From a virus: a stretch of DNA of 38,733 nt. The notes below the pieces were generated by a model. The model did not search any database. It was not told the DNA's origin and saw only the letters and a program-made list of their open reading frames with translations. Where the stretch lies: IMG/VR virus record IMGVR_UViG_3300027976_000090, positions 1 to 38,733 of that record; one strand, 5' to 3'. Below are positions 17,639 through 26,204 of the stretch, piece by piece. Within the stretch, counting starts at the first letter, position 1, and every line of letters starts with the position of its first letter. A program made the translations under genes and the position numbers.

Positions 17639-18559
17639 ATGGCAGTAATAGTATGGCATGATAGGAGACCAGTGCTTAATGAACTAATAAAAACCGCGAA
17701 GGCCAATCCTTCTGCGGTTAATATTGCTGCTCTCAAAGCTGAAATTGATGAATCAATGTCCGATAACTCATATGTTGGCAAAAAGGGAGATATGGTTTTT
17801 GCCAAGAATAACCAAGGTCGCTCGTTTTCTGTTATGGATCAGGCTGATATGGCAATAGTTCTTTTTCGGGCCGGATATCTGTTTAATAAACCAGAATGGG
17901 TAAAACTAGGCATTCAAGTGATCGAAACCACCTGCGTCCTATATGATGATGGGGGGTTGAGACTTAAAGGTAACAATGACACGGCTTGGTTTTGCGGCCA
18001 AACAAGCAGGACTCAAAAGGATAAAGGCGGTACGTTAAATAAGCATCTTTTTGCGGCCTCGGCATTCCTTGATATTGTGGCTGCTATTGAAGATTTGGGT
18101 GATAATAACAGAAGCCTTATTGATAAGTATAGAAATTTTGCTATACAGGGACTTATGAAAATGTTCAAGGGCGATGATCTGCCTAAAATGGATGATTTTT
18201 TTATTCGTGATGGTAAAAATCCATATCTAAAGGCTTGGATTTATTACGGAGCCTCTAACGTTAATTCAAATAAGGTTTATTACCTACGCAATAAACCCAA
18301 GAATGGCAGTTACCACATTCTATGTATGAACCTTATACATAATATTGCGACCGGGGTGCAGTCGCATATTGGCTGGAATAACTTCAAGTCTGATGCAAAA
18401 GGAACACTTTCCAAACTGTATACCATTTATGATAACAAAGTGAAAGATGGCGGATTATCCAAAAATTCTAAATCTGCTCATGGAGGCCAATTCGGTAAGA
18501 TTTACCATATAGACAAACCATTAAATGCCGATGCAATCGAGTGGTATAAACAGTTTTAG
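17639..18559 (+). CDS. Hypothetical protein, 306 aa
   Basis: Not recognised. Long helical pairs with small and aromatic residues (MADQADMAIVLFRAGYLF-like, LNKHLFAASAFLDIVAAIEDLG, YHILCMNLIHNIATGVQSHIGW) suggest an all-alpha, possibly alpha/alpha-toroid fold as in some carbohydrate enzymes, but no catalytic signature is clear. No signal peptide. Last gene of the operon from 15711, before the promoter of the kinase. Confidence 0.6.
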   Translation: MAVIVWHDRRPVLNELIKTAKANPSAVNIAALKAEIDESMSDNSYVGKKGDMVFAKNNQGRSFSVMDQADMAIVLFRAGYLFNKPEWVKLGIQVIETTCVLYDDGGLRLKGNNDTAWFCGQTSRTQKDKGGTLNKHLFAASAFLDIVAAIEDLGDNNRSLIDKYRNFAIQGLMKMFKGDDLPKMDDFFIRDGKNPYLKAWIYYGASNVNSNKVYYLRNKPKNGSYHILCMNLIHNIATGVQSHIGWNNFKSDAKGTLSKLYTIYDNKVKDGGLSKNSKSAHGGQFGKIYHIDKPLNADAIEWYKQF

Positions 18560-18571
18560 TTGCCTTCCCCC

Positions 18572-18600
18572 TTGACTTTCCCCTCATAATCTGATATTAT
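18572..18600 (+). promoter_or_regulatory. Sigma70-type promoter (TTGACT-N17-TATTAT)
   Basis: TTGACT 18572-18577, 17 bases, TATTAT 18595-18600. The expected transcript start falls at or next to the ATG at 18607, which would give a leaderless mRNA. Confidence 0.78.
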
Positions 18601-18606
18601 GATAAT

Positions 18607-19083
18607 ATGATCACACAAACATTGTTTATGCTCATTGGTCTTCCTGGATCAGGCAAGTCCACCTGGGTTCGGACCTCTCCGGAGGCTTCTGGATCTCTCA
18701 TTCTCTCCACTGACGATGATATCGAAGCTTTCGCCTCGGCGGCAGGCAAGACATATAATCAGGTCTTTTCCGAGAGGATTGGAACGGCTGATGCTAATAT
18801 GAAGGCTCTGCTTTACTACACAATCAAAAATGACCCGGATCGTAATATCGTTTGGGATCAAACTAATCTGACTATCCGGTCACGGGCTAAGAAATTGGCC
18901 ATGGTTCCCTATCGGTATCGAAAAGTTGCAGTTGTGTTTAACTGTCCTCCAGAAGTCATTCAAGAAAGATTGTCGATGCGTACCGGAAAGACTATTCCTC
19001 CGGAGGTGTTTGATGGTATGGTCGCCTGTTTCGAACATCCAAATCTCAATGAAAACTGGAATGAAATCATTTATATAGATTAA
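18607..19083 (+). CDS. Polynucleotide 5'-kinase (kinase half of split Pnkp)
   Basis: The 158 residues have a P-loop GLPGSGKST (13-21), an STDDD motif (about 36-40) that matches the substrate-binding Asp of T4 Pnkp, DQTNLT (about 84-89), and a lid-like RLSMRTGKTIPPEVFD segment (about 122-137). Predicted to phosphorylate 5'-OH ends, for example tRNA halves made by host anticodon nucleases. It lacks a phosphatase domain, which is encoded 2 kb upstream. The ATG lies within 7 bases of the -10 box, so translation is probably leaderless; no ribosome site is seen. Confidence 0.8.
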   Translation: MITQTLFMLIGLPGSGKSTWVRTSPEASGSLILSTDDDIEAFASAAGKTYNQVFSERIGTADANMKALLYYTIKNDPDRNIVWDQTNLTIRSRAKKLAMVPYRYRKVAVVFNCPPEVIQERLSMRTGKTIPPEVFDGMVACFEHPNLNENWNEIIYID

Positions 19084-19097
19084 CAAGGATGCACATT

Positions 19098-19688
19098 ATG
19101 AATCATACTAATTTTATTCAAACTTTTAATGGGAACTTTTTCGACTTTGATGATATGGATTCCAATAATATTGATATCGATGATATTGCTCACTCTTTGG
19201 CCAACCAATGCAGGTGGTCCGGACATGTCAAATGGTTTTACTCTGTGGCTCAACATTCACTAAATGCCACGGCGGTCGCCCGTAATGCAGGGTTGGGATT
19301 TGACATTCAGTTTGAAGCCCTTATGCACGATTCTTCGGAAGCTATCGTGGTTGATCTTCCTCGACCTCTCAAGAGACTCTGTCCTGATTATTGCGCCATA
19401 AATGAAAATGTTGAAAGATTCATGGCCAAGAGGTTTGGATATTCCGCGGTCATGTCTCCCGAGGTTCGAGAAATCGATGACAGACTGCTTGTCACTGAAT
19501 ACCATGCATTGATTGATGTTAATGAGAAGAAGAGATTTCTAGAGACAAATCTAGTCAATTTCAACATGGACCCCTATGATTATAAGAATAATGGGGTTTA
19601 TTTGAGTCCGACGAAGCCTTTTCGGTCGAAGGCTATATTTCTACACAGATTTGCATATTTACAATCGAAACTGTCGAACCAAGCTTAA
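19098..19688 (+). CDS. HD-domain phosphohydrolase, YfbR-like 5'-nucleotidase
   Basis: Metal-dependent HD hydrolase that would dephosphorylate (deoxy)nucleoside monophosphates. Typical motifs: NQCRWSGHV near the N-terminus, VAQHS (first His), ALMHDSSEA with the HD pair, and IVVDLPRPLK. I chose the ATG at 19098 because AAGGA (19085-19089) is 8 bases before it; the ATG at 19089 overlaps the ribosome site. Works with the RNR, ThyX and HAD nucleotidase in nucleotide metabolism. A strong terminator follows. Confidence 0.82.
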   Translation: MNHTNFIQTFNGNFFDFDDMDSNNIDIDDIAHSLANQCRWSGHVKWFYSVAQHSLNATAVARNAGLGFDIQFEALMHDSSEAIVVDLPRPLKRLCPDYCAINENVERFMAKRFGYSAVMSPEVREIDDRLLVTEYHALIDVNEKKRFLETNLVNFNMDPYDYKNNGVYLSPTKPFRSKAIFLHRFAYLQSKLSNQA

Positions 19689-19689
19689 A

Positions 19690-19720
19690 ATAAAAGACCC
19701 GCAGAATGCGGGTCTTTTAT
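19690..19720. terminator. Strong bidirectional intrinsic terminator
   Basis: A perfect 13-bp stem (19690-19702 with 19708-19720, core AGACCCGC/GCGGGTCT) with a 5-base loop and A/T tracts on both sides. Separates the sigma70-driven genes from the late-type genes. Confidence 0.92.
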
Positions 19721-19723
19721 TAT

Positions 19724-19751
19724 CCTTTTGGTTATATAAATAACCAAAAGG
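19724..19751 (+). promoter_or_regulatory. Late-type promoter TATAAATA within a perfect palindrome
   Basis: CCTTTTGGTTAT-ATAA-ATAACCAAAAGG forms a 12-bp inverted repeat centred on the T4-late-like TATAAATA (19735-19742). The symmetry could be an operator or a hairpin at the promoter of the gene at 19759. Confidence 0.65.
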
Positions 19752-19758
19752 GATATAA

Positions 19759-20493
19759 ATGGCTGGTACAACATCCGAACGACAAGAATATGGTCTGGTA
19801 AAAACTATAAATGATGCTATTGATACAAATAAAGGTAACCCAGTTATTGTAAAGAGCCGGGATGCCCAAGTAAATAATATATATAGAGCCGAAAAATATG
19901 CCGGCCGGGCCGATTCAGGATCAGAACCTTATACAGACGTTTCTCTACTATACAGAGAAAACAATGCATCTAAAGTATATAATCTCTCACTAAAAGGTGA
20001 GGAGGGCGCTCCAAGTCTAGCTGGTGGTGGATTGAGGGGTATTGAAGCTATCGTTCCTGGCTTGGTTCGAAGATTTAACACCGCCATATATACTGCTCTA
20101 TTAAAAGCAGGATATAAAGAAGGGGATAATATACCAGACGTTTATGCTGAAATTCCAGCCGAGGCAAAGCAAAAAATTGTCATTGGTACTGCTAATATGG
20201 GAGGACCCATTCATTATATGTATATAGGGCCTATGATGGTACTGGGTTCCTATGATAAGAGTAAGAATATTGTTACGGTAAACGGTAGTCTTATCGAATC
20301 TCTAAAGTATGCAGGATCCCATACATTCTTTTTTAGATTTAGAAAACGTCGAGACGACCAACGGTTTGATATAAAGTCGATAGGAGCGGATCAATTTCAA
20401 AGAATCTTGGGTAGGTCCTCAAAAGGTGATATTGGTGGTCGTATTGTGGTGGTGGATAAACTACCATCAACAGCTTTTAAGGTAAAAATATAA
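19759..20493 (+). CDS. Conserved hypothetical protein, possible PD-(D/E)XK fold
   Basis: A 244-aa protein beginning MAGTTSERQEYGLVKTI. The arrangement YTDVSLLYR...KVYNLSLKGEEGAPS (about 58-86) looks like the D...SxK core of PD-(D/E)XK nucleases, followed by a Gly-rich stretch, but no proof of catalysis is visible. The C-terminal half is basic (FRFRKRRDDQR). First gene behind the late promoter at 19735; shares a junction (stop/start overlap) with the ligase-like gene. Confidence 0.6.
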   Translation: MAGTTSERQEYGLVKTINDAIDTNKGNPVIVKSRDAQVNNIYRAEKYAGRADSGSEPYTDVSLLYRENNASKVYNLSLKGEEGAPSLAGGGLRGIEAIVPGLVRRFNTAIYTALLKAGYKEGDNIPDVYAEIPAEAKQKIVIGTANMGGPIHYMYIGPMMVLGSYDKSKNIVTVNGSLIESLKYAGSHTFFFRFRKRRDDQRFDIKSIGADQFQRILGRSSKGDIGGRIVVVDKLPSTAFKVKI

Positions 20494-21716
20494 TGCTAAA
20501 ATTTAATCAATACATTCAAAATCTAACTAAAGAAGTATATTATTTAGAAGAAGGTTCTAAAGAGGGAAAGAATACCCATTTGGAGCATATCGATGAGTTA
20601 GTCTGGAATGGTGGAGCCGGTGGCATAAGATCAGCCATTCAATTTTTAGATTCTATTGTGTCATCTCTTTCTGGTGGTGAATCCAAGTATGGTAAAAGCA
20701 TCATTACAACCAAATTCGATGGCGCCCCCGCGGTAGTAGCTGGTATCAATCCGGAAAACGGCAAATTCTTTGTTGGAACCAAGGGTGTATTCGCAAACAA
20801 ACCAAAGCTAAACTATACAAATGCTGATATTGATCATTATCATCCAGGCGAAGGTCTGAATAAGAAGCTAAAGGTGGCACTGAAGTACTTTCCATCCCTG
20901 AATATCAAAGGTATTTTACAGGGCGATATGATGTTTACTCGCGAAGATTTACATGCCACGACTATAAATGGCGAACCATTGATCACATTTCAACCCAATA
21001 CCATTGTTTACGCAGTTCCGACGAAATCCGAACTCGCCAGACAGATAAAAGCAGCCCAGGTGGGTGTAATCTGGCATACCAACTATACCGGCAAAACTAT
21101 CGCTGATATAAGAGCATCATTTAATGTTAATGTTGGTCAACTGACACCATCTAAAACGGTATGGTTTAGGGACGCTAGTATCATCGATGCCACAGGTGCT
21201 GCTACGTTTACCGCGGGGGAAATCAAAGAAATTCGTGGTATTTATAGTCGTATTGGTAAGACATTCAATCAAATCGATGGCAAAATCTTGAATATGATTG
21301 CGAATACACCGCGATACCAAATAGAAATAAAAGCTTGGAATAACATACACATAAGACAGGGTATTATAATATCAAACACTATTGATTATGTTAAAGGACT
21401 TATTGGTCATATAAAAACAAAACCATACAAAAATGAGATGGAACGCAAAGATTTACTTAACTTTATTGTTACTAATCAAGGAAGCATAAAGTTGATGTTT
21501 GATGTTCAAAATCTATTGAACGATGCCAAGTTGAAAATTATCAGCAAACTTCAAAAAATCGAGAGTATACCCACTTTTCTTAAGACTAATGATGGGTTTA
21601 GAGTGACTGCCCCTGAAGGGTTTGTCGCGATTAATCAAGAAGGTGGTGTGACAAAACTGGTTGACCGTCTGGAATTCTCACGGGCAAATTTCACAGCGGA
21701 GAAATCATGGAAATAA
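20493..21716 (+). CDS. Ligase-type nucleotidyltransferase-like protein (DUF6267-like)
   Basis: The 407 residues keep a covalent-nucleotidyltransferase pattern. Motif I KFDG is at 74-77, followed by VGTKGVF. The ILQGDMMFT segment (141-149) is like motif III, EGFV (375-378) like motif IV, and TKLVDR (387-392) like motif V. This resembles DUF6267 proteins of T4-like phages, from memory, and the adenylyltransferase core of RNA/DNA ligases. It could seal ends healed by the split Pnkp, though substrate is unknown. Overlaps both neighbours by a few bases. Confidence 0.65.
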   Translation: MLKFNQYIQNLTKEVYYLEEGSKEGKNTHLEHIDELVWNGGAGGIRSAIQFLDSIVSSLSGGESKYGKSIITTKFDGAPAVVAGINPENGKFFVGTKGVFANKPKLNYTNADIDHYHPGEGLNKKLKVALKYFPSLNIKGILQGDMMFTREDLHATTINGEPLITFQPNTIVYAVPTKSELARQIKAAQVGVIWHTNYTGKTIADIRASFNVNVGQLTPSKTVWFRDASIIDATGAATFTAGEIKEIRGIYSRIGKTFNQIDGKILNMIANTPRYQIEIKAWNNIHIRQGIIISNTIDYVKGLIGHIKTKPYKNEMERKDLLNFIVTNQGSIKLMFDVQNLLNDAKLKIISKLQKIESIPTFLKTNDGFRVTAPEGFVAINQEGGVTKLVDRLEFSRANFTAEKSWK

Positions 21717-22147
21717 AACATCACAAGTTTAATACTGGGCTAAACTTATCCAGAGTACTATTACCTCAAATACCACAAGCATTAATATCAAAGTTTATTG
21801 AAACTCTTGGACAAGACGGTATTGATGTATCAGTCGGAGATATACCCGTAAATAAACTAACCCCAAGTCAGGGAGATTTTAATCTCAATAAGATTAAGAA
21901 AATGACTGATAGTGATCAAAAAATCATCGTATCCAAAGATAACTACGTTTTGGATGGTCATCACCGTTGGGCAGCCAAGAAAAGAAAAGCAGGATCACCT
22001 GATATTTCATGTATACAGGTAGATTTGAATATTCTAGACCTTGTAAAATACGCTAGAGATTTCTGCAAAGTTGAGTTGTATGAAGGGAAATCAAGTAAAG
22101 TTATTCTAAGATCAATCACTGAGAATCGAAAAATACTAAATATATAA
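21707..22147 (+). CDS. ParB/Srx-like protein
   Basis: The 146 residues include an LTPSQGDF...KI segment (about 52-66) and IIVSKDNYVLDGHHRWAA (about 73-90), the pattern of ParB/sulfiredoxin-like domains found in many T4-like phages. DGHHRW provides the nucleotide/phosphate-binding loop. Such domains occur in nucleases, CTP switches and ADP-handling enzymes; the activity here is not known. Overlaps the ligase-like gene by 10 bp. Confidence 0.75.
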   Translation: MEIKHHKFNTGLNLSRVLLPQIPQALISKFIETLGQDGIDVSVGDIPVNKLTPSQGDFNLNKIKKMTDSDQKIIVSKDNYVLDGHHRWAAKKRKAGSPDISCIQVDLNILDLVKYARDFCKVELYEGKSSKVILRSITENRKILNI

Positions 22148-22174
22148 GTAGATTTCTAATCCTGTAGAGGGGTA

Positions 22175-23524
22175 ATGACAAAAAAAGTAGTTATGACGTT
22201 TGGACGTTTCCAACCGCCGACAATAGGTCATCAAAAACTGATAGACAAAATAGTATCCTATGCTCACCGAATTGGAGCAGAAGGGCGCGTCTATACTTCA
22301 AAGTCCTATGATTCTTCCAAAAATCCGATACCCTATACACAAAAGGTTAAATTTCTCAAGAAGTTGTTCCCTCATGTGAATGTGGTTGAACACCATGCGG
22401 GACAAATGTTTCCTATCATAAAGTCGCTTATAGATGAAGGTTTTGATGATATAACTATGGTGGTCGGCGATGATAGAGTAGTTCTCATGAGAACTAGTAT
22501 TGGTAAATATGTAAAAAAGTCTGATCGGCCGGGATTTGACCCGAAAAAGCATTTTTCCATAAAATGGACGGTTATTTCCGCCGGGGCCCGAGACCCCGAT
22601 GCAACAGGAGTTGTAGGGGCCAGCGGCACCAAAGTTAGGGAGTTTGCTGCCAAGGGAGATTTCAAGTCATTTATAGCTAATGTTCCCACAAAAAATGTCA
22701 TGTTGGCCAAGACGATATTCAACACTCTGAAACAAAATATGAAGGGTGTTATAAAAGAAGCAGTAAGATATACCTCAATAAATGAAGGTGTTAATGATCC
22801 TGCTATTTTCAAGGCAGTATTTTTAGGTGGCGGTCCGGGTTCTGGAAAAGATTTCATTATGAAACAGACACTCTTTGGCTTGGGTCTTGTAGAAATCAAC
22901 TCAGATATAGCATTTGAATACTTACTGAAAAAGAACAGTCTAAGTTTAACAATGCCAGATTCGGAAGCTGAACCAAGAAACATGCTCAGAGGTAGAGCAA
23001 AAAATATAACTACAGATAAATCAAGACTAGCTATAGATGGTAGACTTGGTATTATTATTAATAGTACCGCCGACAATGTTAATGATATTCATATATACAA
23101 GAAAAATCTTGAGAAAATCGGGTATGACTGTATGATGGTATTTGTTAATACTTCAAATGAAGTATCCCATTTTAGAAATATCATGCGCGGTAAAATGGGT
23201 GGTAGAACTGTTCCGGAAACCATTAGGTTACCCAAATGGCAGGCGGCTCAGCAGAACTTGGAATCATTCAAAAAGTTTTTTGGATGGAATAAGTTTCATA
23301 TGGTTGATAACTCAACAGATACGACCCATGCAGCCCTCACAACACAACAGCAAATAAAAGCAAATCTGGATAAAGTATATAAGGCGACGTTCAAGTTTGT
23401 AAAAGAGCCTATTATTAAAAAATCAGCACTAAACTGGATTGAAAGCCAAAAAAGGCAAAAATCTACTCCAATTAAAGAAAACTTCGAGGCCTTCCGCGCG
23501 GCTCGGCTACGCAAAATACCTTAA
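22175..23524 (+). CDS. Nucleotidyltransferase-kinase fusion protein
   Basis: Two catalytic domains in 449 residues. The N-terminal cytidylyltransferase-like domain has GRFQPPTIGH (10-19, the HxGH-type site as TIGH), TSKSYDSSKNP, VVGDDRV (96-102) and SAGARDPDA...GASGTKVREF (135-157). From about residue 213 a P-loop domain follows with GGPGSGKD (219-226), EINSDIAFEY and a zeta-toxin/kinase-like RGKMGGRTVPE. The first domain is known in T4-like phages; the fusion recalls NadR-type NAD salvage enzymes, but the substrates are inferred. A CTAAATA late-type box precedes it. Confidence 0.75.
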   Translation: MTKKVVMTFGRFQPPTIGHQKLIDKIVSYAHRIGAEGRVYTSKSYDSSKNPIPYTQKVKFLKKLFPHVNVVEHHAGQMFPIIKSLIDEGFDDITMVVGDDRVVLMRTSIGKYVKKSDRPGFDPKKHFSIKWTVISAGARDPDATGVVGASGTKVREFAAKGDFKSFIANVPTKNVMLAKTIFNTLKQNMKGVIKEAVRYTSINEGVNDPAIFKAVFLGGGPGSGKDFIMKQTLFGLGLVEINSDIAFEYLLKKNSLSLTMPDSEAEPRNMLRGRAKNITTDKSRLAIDGRLGIIINSTADNVNDIHIYKKNLEKIGYDCMMVFVNTSNEVSHFRNIMRGKMGGRTVPETIRLPKWQAAQQNLESFKKFFGWNKFHMVDNSTDTTHAALTTQQQIKANLDKVYKATFKFVKEPIIKKSALNWIESQKRQKSTPIKENFEAFRAARLRKIP

Positions 23525-23533
23525 AGTACAATA

Positions 23534-23541
23534 TATAAATA
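23534..23541 (+). promoter_or_regulatory. Late-type promoter TATAAATA
   Basis: Exact T4 late consensus, 22 bases before the ATG at 23564, followed by AAAAAGGAAAGG. Confidence 0.65.
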
Positions 23542-23563
23542 ATAAAAAGGAAAGGTACTAATA

Positions 23564-24787
23564 ATGTTCACAAATAATGCATTTAAGCATGATGACATGT
23601 CCCGACTTGTAGGTGATATCATCAAGAATGATACTATCCGCAAGCAGGTGCAAGAAGATTTCAATACGGAACTAGGCATTGAGAATGTAAATGCACTACC
23701 TCATGAGTACCATTCTGAATATAATCGTATACTAGAAGAAAAAGTAAGCAATGCAGCAACCGCGGCCCTAACCAATAAGTTATCAGCAGGTATGAGTAAA
23801 AAGCAGGCTGATACACTTGGAGTCGGCGACAAGGTGACGGTTCCTTCTGGTCGGCCCGGGGGCGCCGGTACTACATATGCCGCAACCAAGGGCGATTCAC
23901 GATGGAGGATTGCACAACGGCATTTAAGAGCAGGTGAAGCAACGGCTAGCACCAGAAATAAAGATGATGATGCAAGTCCGGTGCCAAAACCAACTACTCC
24001 AACTCCCGCAAAAGTAGCACCTGGTGCTAGTGCAGCGGCTTCTTCGACAGGCACTCAAGTAAAAGCAAGTCCAACTCCCGCAAAAGTAGCACCTGGTGCT
24101 AGTGCAGCGGCTTCTTCGACAGGCACTCAAGTAAAAGCAAGTCCAACCGCCAAAGCTATTGCTTCCAAGACGGTGGATATTAATAAACCACCAGTACGGG
24201 CTGGCGCCGGTGCTCCGGCTGCTAGAACACCGAAAGATGCAGATGCCTTTGCAAATGCAAGGTCGAGAAAAACTCCAGGAACGATTGATAGTTCATCCAA
24301 GGTTCAAGGTGGTGGGGTTCAAGGCGCGGTCGATTCGTCCCGGGCCCGATTTGACGCTTTGCGTTCCAGACAACTAAGCAATACAAGAATGCCTGGTGCT
24401 GGTGCTGGTAAAGGTCCTGGTGCAAGCGTGGCTGCGGCCGGGGCTTCAAGTAAAAAGCCAAATATTCCAGAAGTACCCAAGGAGAAACCAACAGGTGGAC
24501 TGTCAGCTGGTATAAGTACGGCTAAGAAATCAATAGGTGATACATGGAGGACTACCAAGTCTGCGGCTCAAGACGTTGGTAATAGATTCAAGATAGCCGA
24601 CACTCAAGCTAATGTTAAAAAGACTATGAATAGCTTTCCGAATGTTGATAAGGCTAAAGCCGCAGCCGGACCAATACCTCCTGTACCATCCGCCTCAACG
24701 AAGGTTACACCAACATCTCCCTTAAAGGATCCAAACATGTTTAAGAGAAATATGAATCCCGGCAGCAAGAATATACTAGGACTATAA
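23564..24787 (+). CDS. Ala/Pro/Ser-rich protein with internal duplication, 407 aa
   Basis: A short N-terminal helical region (1-65) is followed by mostly low-complexity Ala/Pro/Gly/Lys sequence to the end, probably disordered. A 24-residue unit (core PAKVAPGASAAASSTGTQ) is duplicated in tandem. Late-type promoter and strong ribosome site suggest a virion or assembly protein such as an internal or scaffolding-like component; this is inference only. Confidence 0.7.
   Translation: MFTNNAFKHDDMSRLVGDIIKNDTIRKQVQEDFNTELGIENVNALPHEYHSEYNRILEEKVSNAATAALTNKLSAGMSKKQADTLGVGDKVTVPSGRPGGAGTTYAATKGDSRWRIAQRHLRAGEATASTRNKDDDASPVPKPTTPTPAKVAPGASAAASSTGTQVKASPTPAKVAPGASAAASSTGTQVKASPTAKAIASKTVDINKPPVRAGAGAPAARTPKDADAFANARSRKTPGTIDSSSKVQGGGVQGAVDSSRARFDALRSRQLSNTRMPGAGAGKGPGASVAAAGASSKKPNIPEVPKEKPTGGLSAGISTAKKSIGDTWRTTKSAAQDVGNRFKIADTQANVKKTMNSFPNVDKAKAAAGPIPPVPSASTKVTPTSPLKDPNMFKRNMNPGSKNILGL
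23998..24141 (+). repeat. 72-bp perfect tandem duplication, in frame
   Basis: Units 23998-24069 and 24070-24141 appear identical and encode 24 residues each; a third partial unit starts at 24142. Confidence 0.9.
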
Positions 24788-24788
24788 T

Positions 24789-24962
24789 ATGATCAGACGC
24801 TATCAAGTTATATTAGAAGAGGTGTTTAAGGGGGAACGCAAGATGGGTAAAACCAAAAAGGTGAAATCCTCCGACAAAATGAATACCTTATCCAAGGCTA
24901 AACCAGAGATTGTCATTAATCCAGATGATAACTCCTATGGTTCCATGATGAGTTCTGGTTAA
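24789..24962 (+). CDS. Small basic protein, 57 aa
   Basis: Not recognised. Starts 1 base after the previous stop (TAATATG) and ends next to the following start. Sequence opens MIRRYQVILEEVFKGERKMG and continues Lys/Ser-rich. Tight packing in a late operon supports that it is real. Confidence 0.6.
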   Translation: MIRRYQVILEEVFKGERKMGKTKKVKSSDKMNTLSKAKPEIVINPDDNSYGSMMSSG

Positions 24963-24963
24963 A

Positions 24964-25488
24964 ATGGACCGGCGATATCAACTTTTAACTGATACTCTGA
25001 TTACAGAGAAGATATCGCCGTTATCTAAAATATATTGCGATATGGATGATGTATTAGTGGATTTTTCTGGTCATATCAAGGATCGTTGGAAAAAGAATAT
25101 TAAGGACTTCAAAGAATGGAGAACTGAAATCCCAGGCATCGAAAATTACTGGGAAAACATTCCGGCTAGAAAAGACGCAGCACAACTGGTTTCTTTTCTA
25201 AAACCCTTTGATTGGCATATATTAAGTGCATATGCAGAATGGGATCCTCGGAGCAAGGCGGCTAAAAAGGTTTGGTGTATGAAACATTTCAACATTCATG
25301 CGGATCGAGTACTAACCGTTGTAAGAAAAGATAAGGTCTTATATGCGACAAATCGAGGGAAACCGTCTATTTTGATTGATGATTATGATAAAAATATCAA
25401 GGAGTGGAAAGAAAAAGGTGGTATAGGAATATTACATACTTCTACCTCAAATACTATTACTAAACTTAAGAGTTTAGGATTTCGATAA
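24964..25488 (+). CDS. HAD-family 5'(3')-deoxyribonucleotidase-like phosphatase
   Basis: The 174 residues show HAD motif I YCDMDDVLVDF (about 24-34, nucleophile Asp and acid/base Asp), a cap with YWENIPARKDA, motif II LSA (about 87-89), a Lys in RKDKVLYA, and motif III ILIDDYDKNIKEW (about 138-150). The GGIGILHTS ending is typical of NT5C-type nucleotidases in phages. It would dephosphorylate dNMPs and help balance pools. Confidence 0.8.
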   Translation: MDRRYQLLTDTLITEKISPLSKIYCDMDDVLVDFSGHIKDRWKKNIKDFKEWRTEIPGIENYWENIPARKDAAQLVSFLKPFDWHILSAYAEWDPRSKAAKKVWCMKHFNIHADRVLTVVRKDKVLYATNRGKPSILIDDYDKNIKEWKEKGGIGILHTSTSNTITKLKSLGFR

Positions 25489-25491
25489 ATA
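25484..25491 (+). promoter_or_regulatory. Late-type promoter GATAAATA
   Basis: GATAAATA overlapping the preceding stop, 28 bases before the ATG of the Ig-like virion protein gene at 25519. Confidence 0.6.
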
Positions 25492-25518
25492 TAACAGAAT
25501 AAGAAAAGGAATCGAAAA

Positions 25519-26184
25519 ATGCCATTATATGGAAATAACGACGTAGCTTCCAATACACCACTTTGGATTCTAAATCAACTAGGTCAGGGGTACTCTGCAA
25601 ATAACGTTAATGCTGCTTATGGTAACGTTGTTTCGGGCATCTATACTACCAATGCAACCAAAGGTGTATTTGCTGTTAGTAGTAGAGAACAGAGTGTATT
25701 AAACGGAAACAATCAAATCAACTTACCAGCAAATGCGGCTCCAGCCCATAGCGGTTGGGTGCTAAGAACGGTTGGGTCTGGAGGTCGCGCAGGGCGAGTG
25801 CATTATGAAGTACTGGTAGCCAACCGCAGTATCAATGGTGACGGCGCAGACAACAATATATTTCCGAATACTCGTATCGGTGTCACAGGTCCATCCTCAT
25901 CCAATCTAGCTAGAGGAAACGTTGTCAACTTTGTTATATCTTCTGGTTCGGAACCAGGTGGTCAGTCTCTAACATACCAGTGGCAGCAAGACAATGGAAA
26001 CGTTGCTCAAACATGGGCTAATGTTGCCAACGCTGGTGTATTTGCTTCTGCAAATAGTAACACAACAACAACTTTGAGCATCTCCAACAACTTTACAGTG
26101 ACAGGAAACACATTTAGAGTAGCTGTTAGTACAGCCTTTGGAAATACGGTGTTTTCATCAAACGCTGTTCTAAGTTACTTCTAA
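25519..26184 (+). CDS. Virion protein with Ig-like domain, 221 aa
   Basis: N-terminal module MPLYGNNDVASNTPLW... (about 1-110) resembles structural proteins of T4-like phages. The C-terminal part (about 115-221) is an Ig-like beta sandwich: VNFVISSGSEPGGQSLTYQWQQ...TLSISN...TFRVAVSTAFGNTVFSSNA. Such displayed Ig domains decorate capsids or tails and may bind surface sugars. Strong ribosome site and its own late-type promoter suggest high late expression. Confidence 0.75.
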   Translation: MPLYGNNDVASNTPLWILNQLGQGYSANNVNAAYGNVVSGIYTTNATKGVFAVSSREQSVLNGNNQINLPANAAPAHSGWVLRTVGSGGRAGRVHYEVLVANRSINGDGADNNIFPNTRIGVTGPSSSNLARGNVVNFVISSGSEPGGQSLTYQWQQDNGNVAQTWANVANAGVFASANSNTTTTLSISNNFTVTGNTFRVAVSTAFGNTVFSSNAVLSYF

Positions 26185-26204
26185 GATATAGATAGGAGTG
26201 TCCA

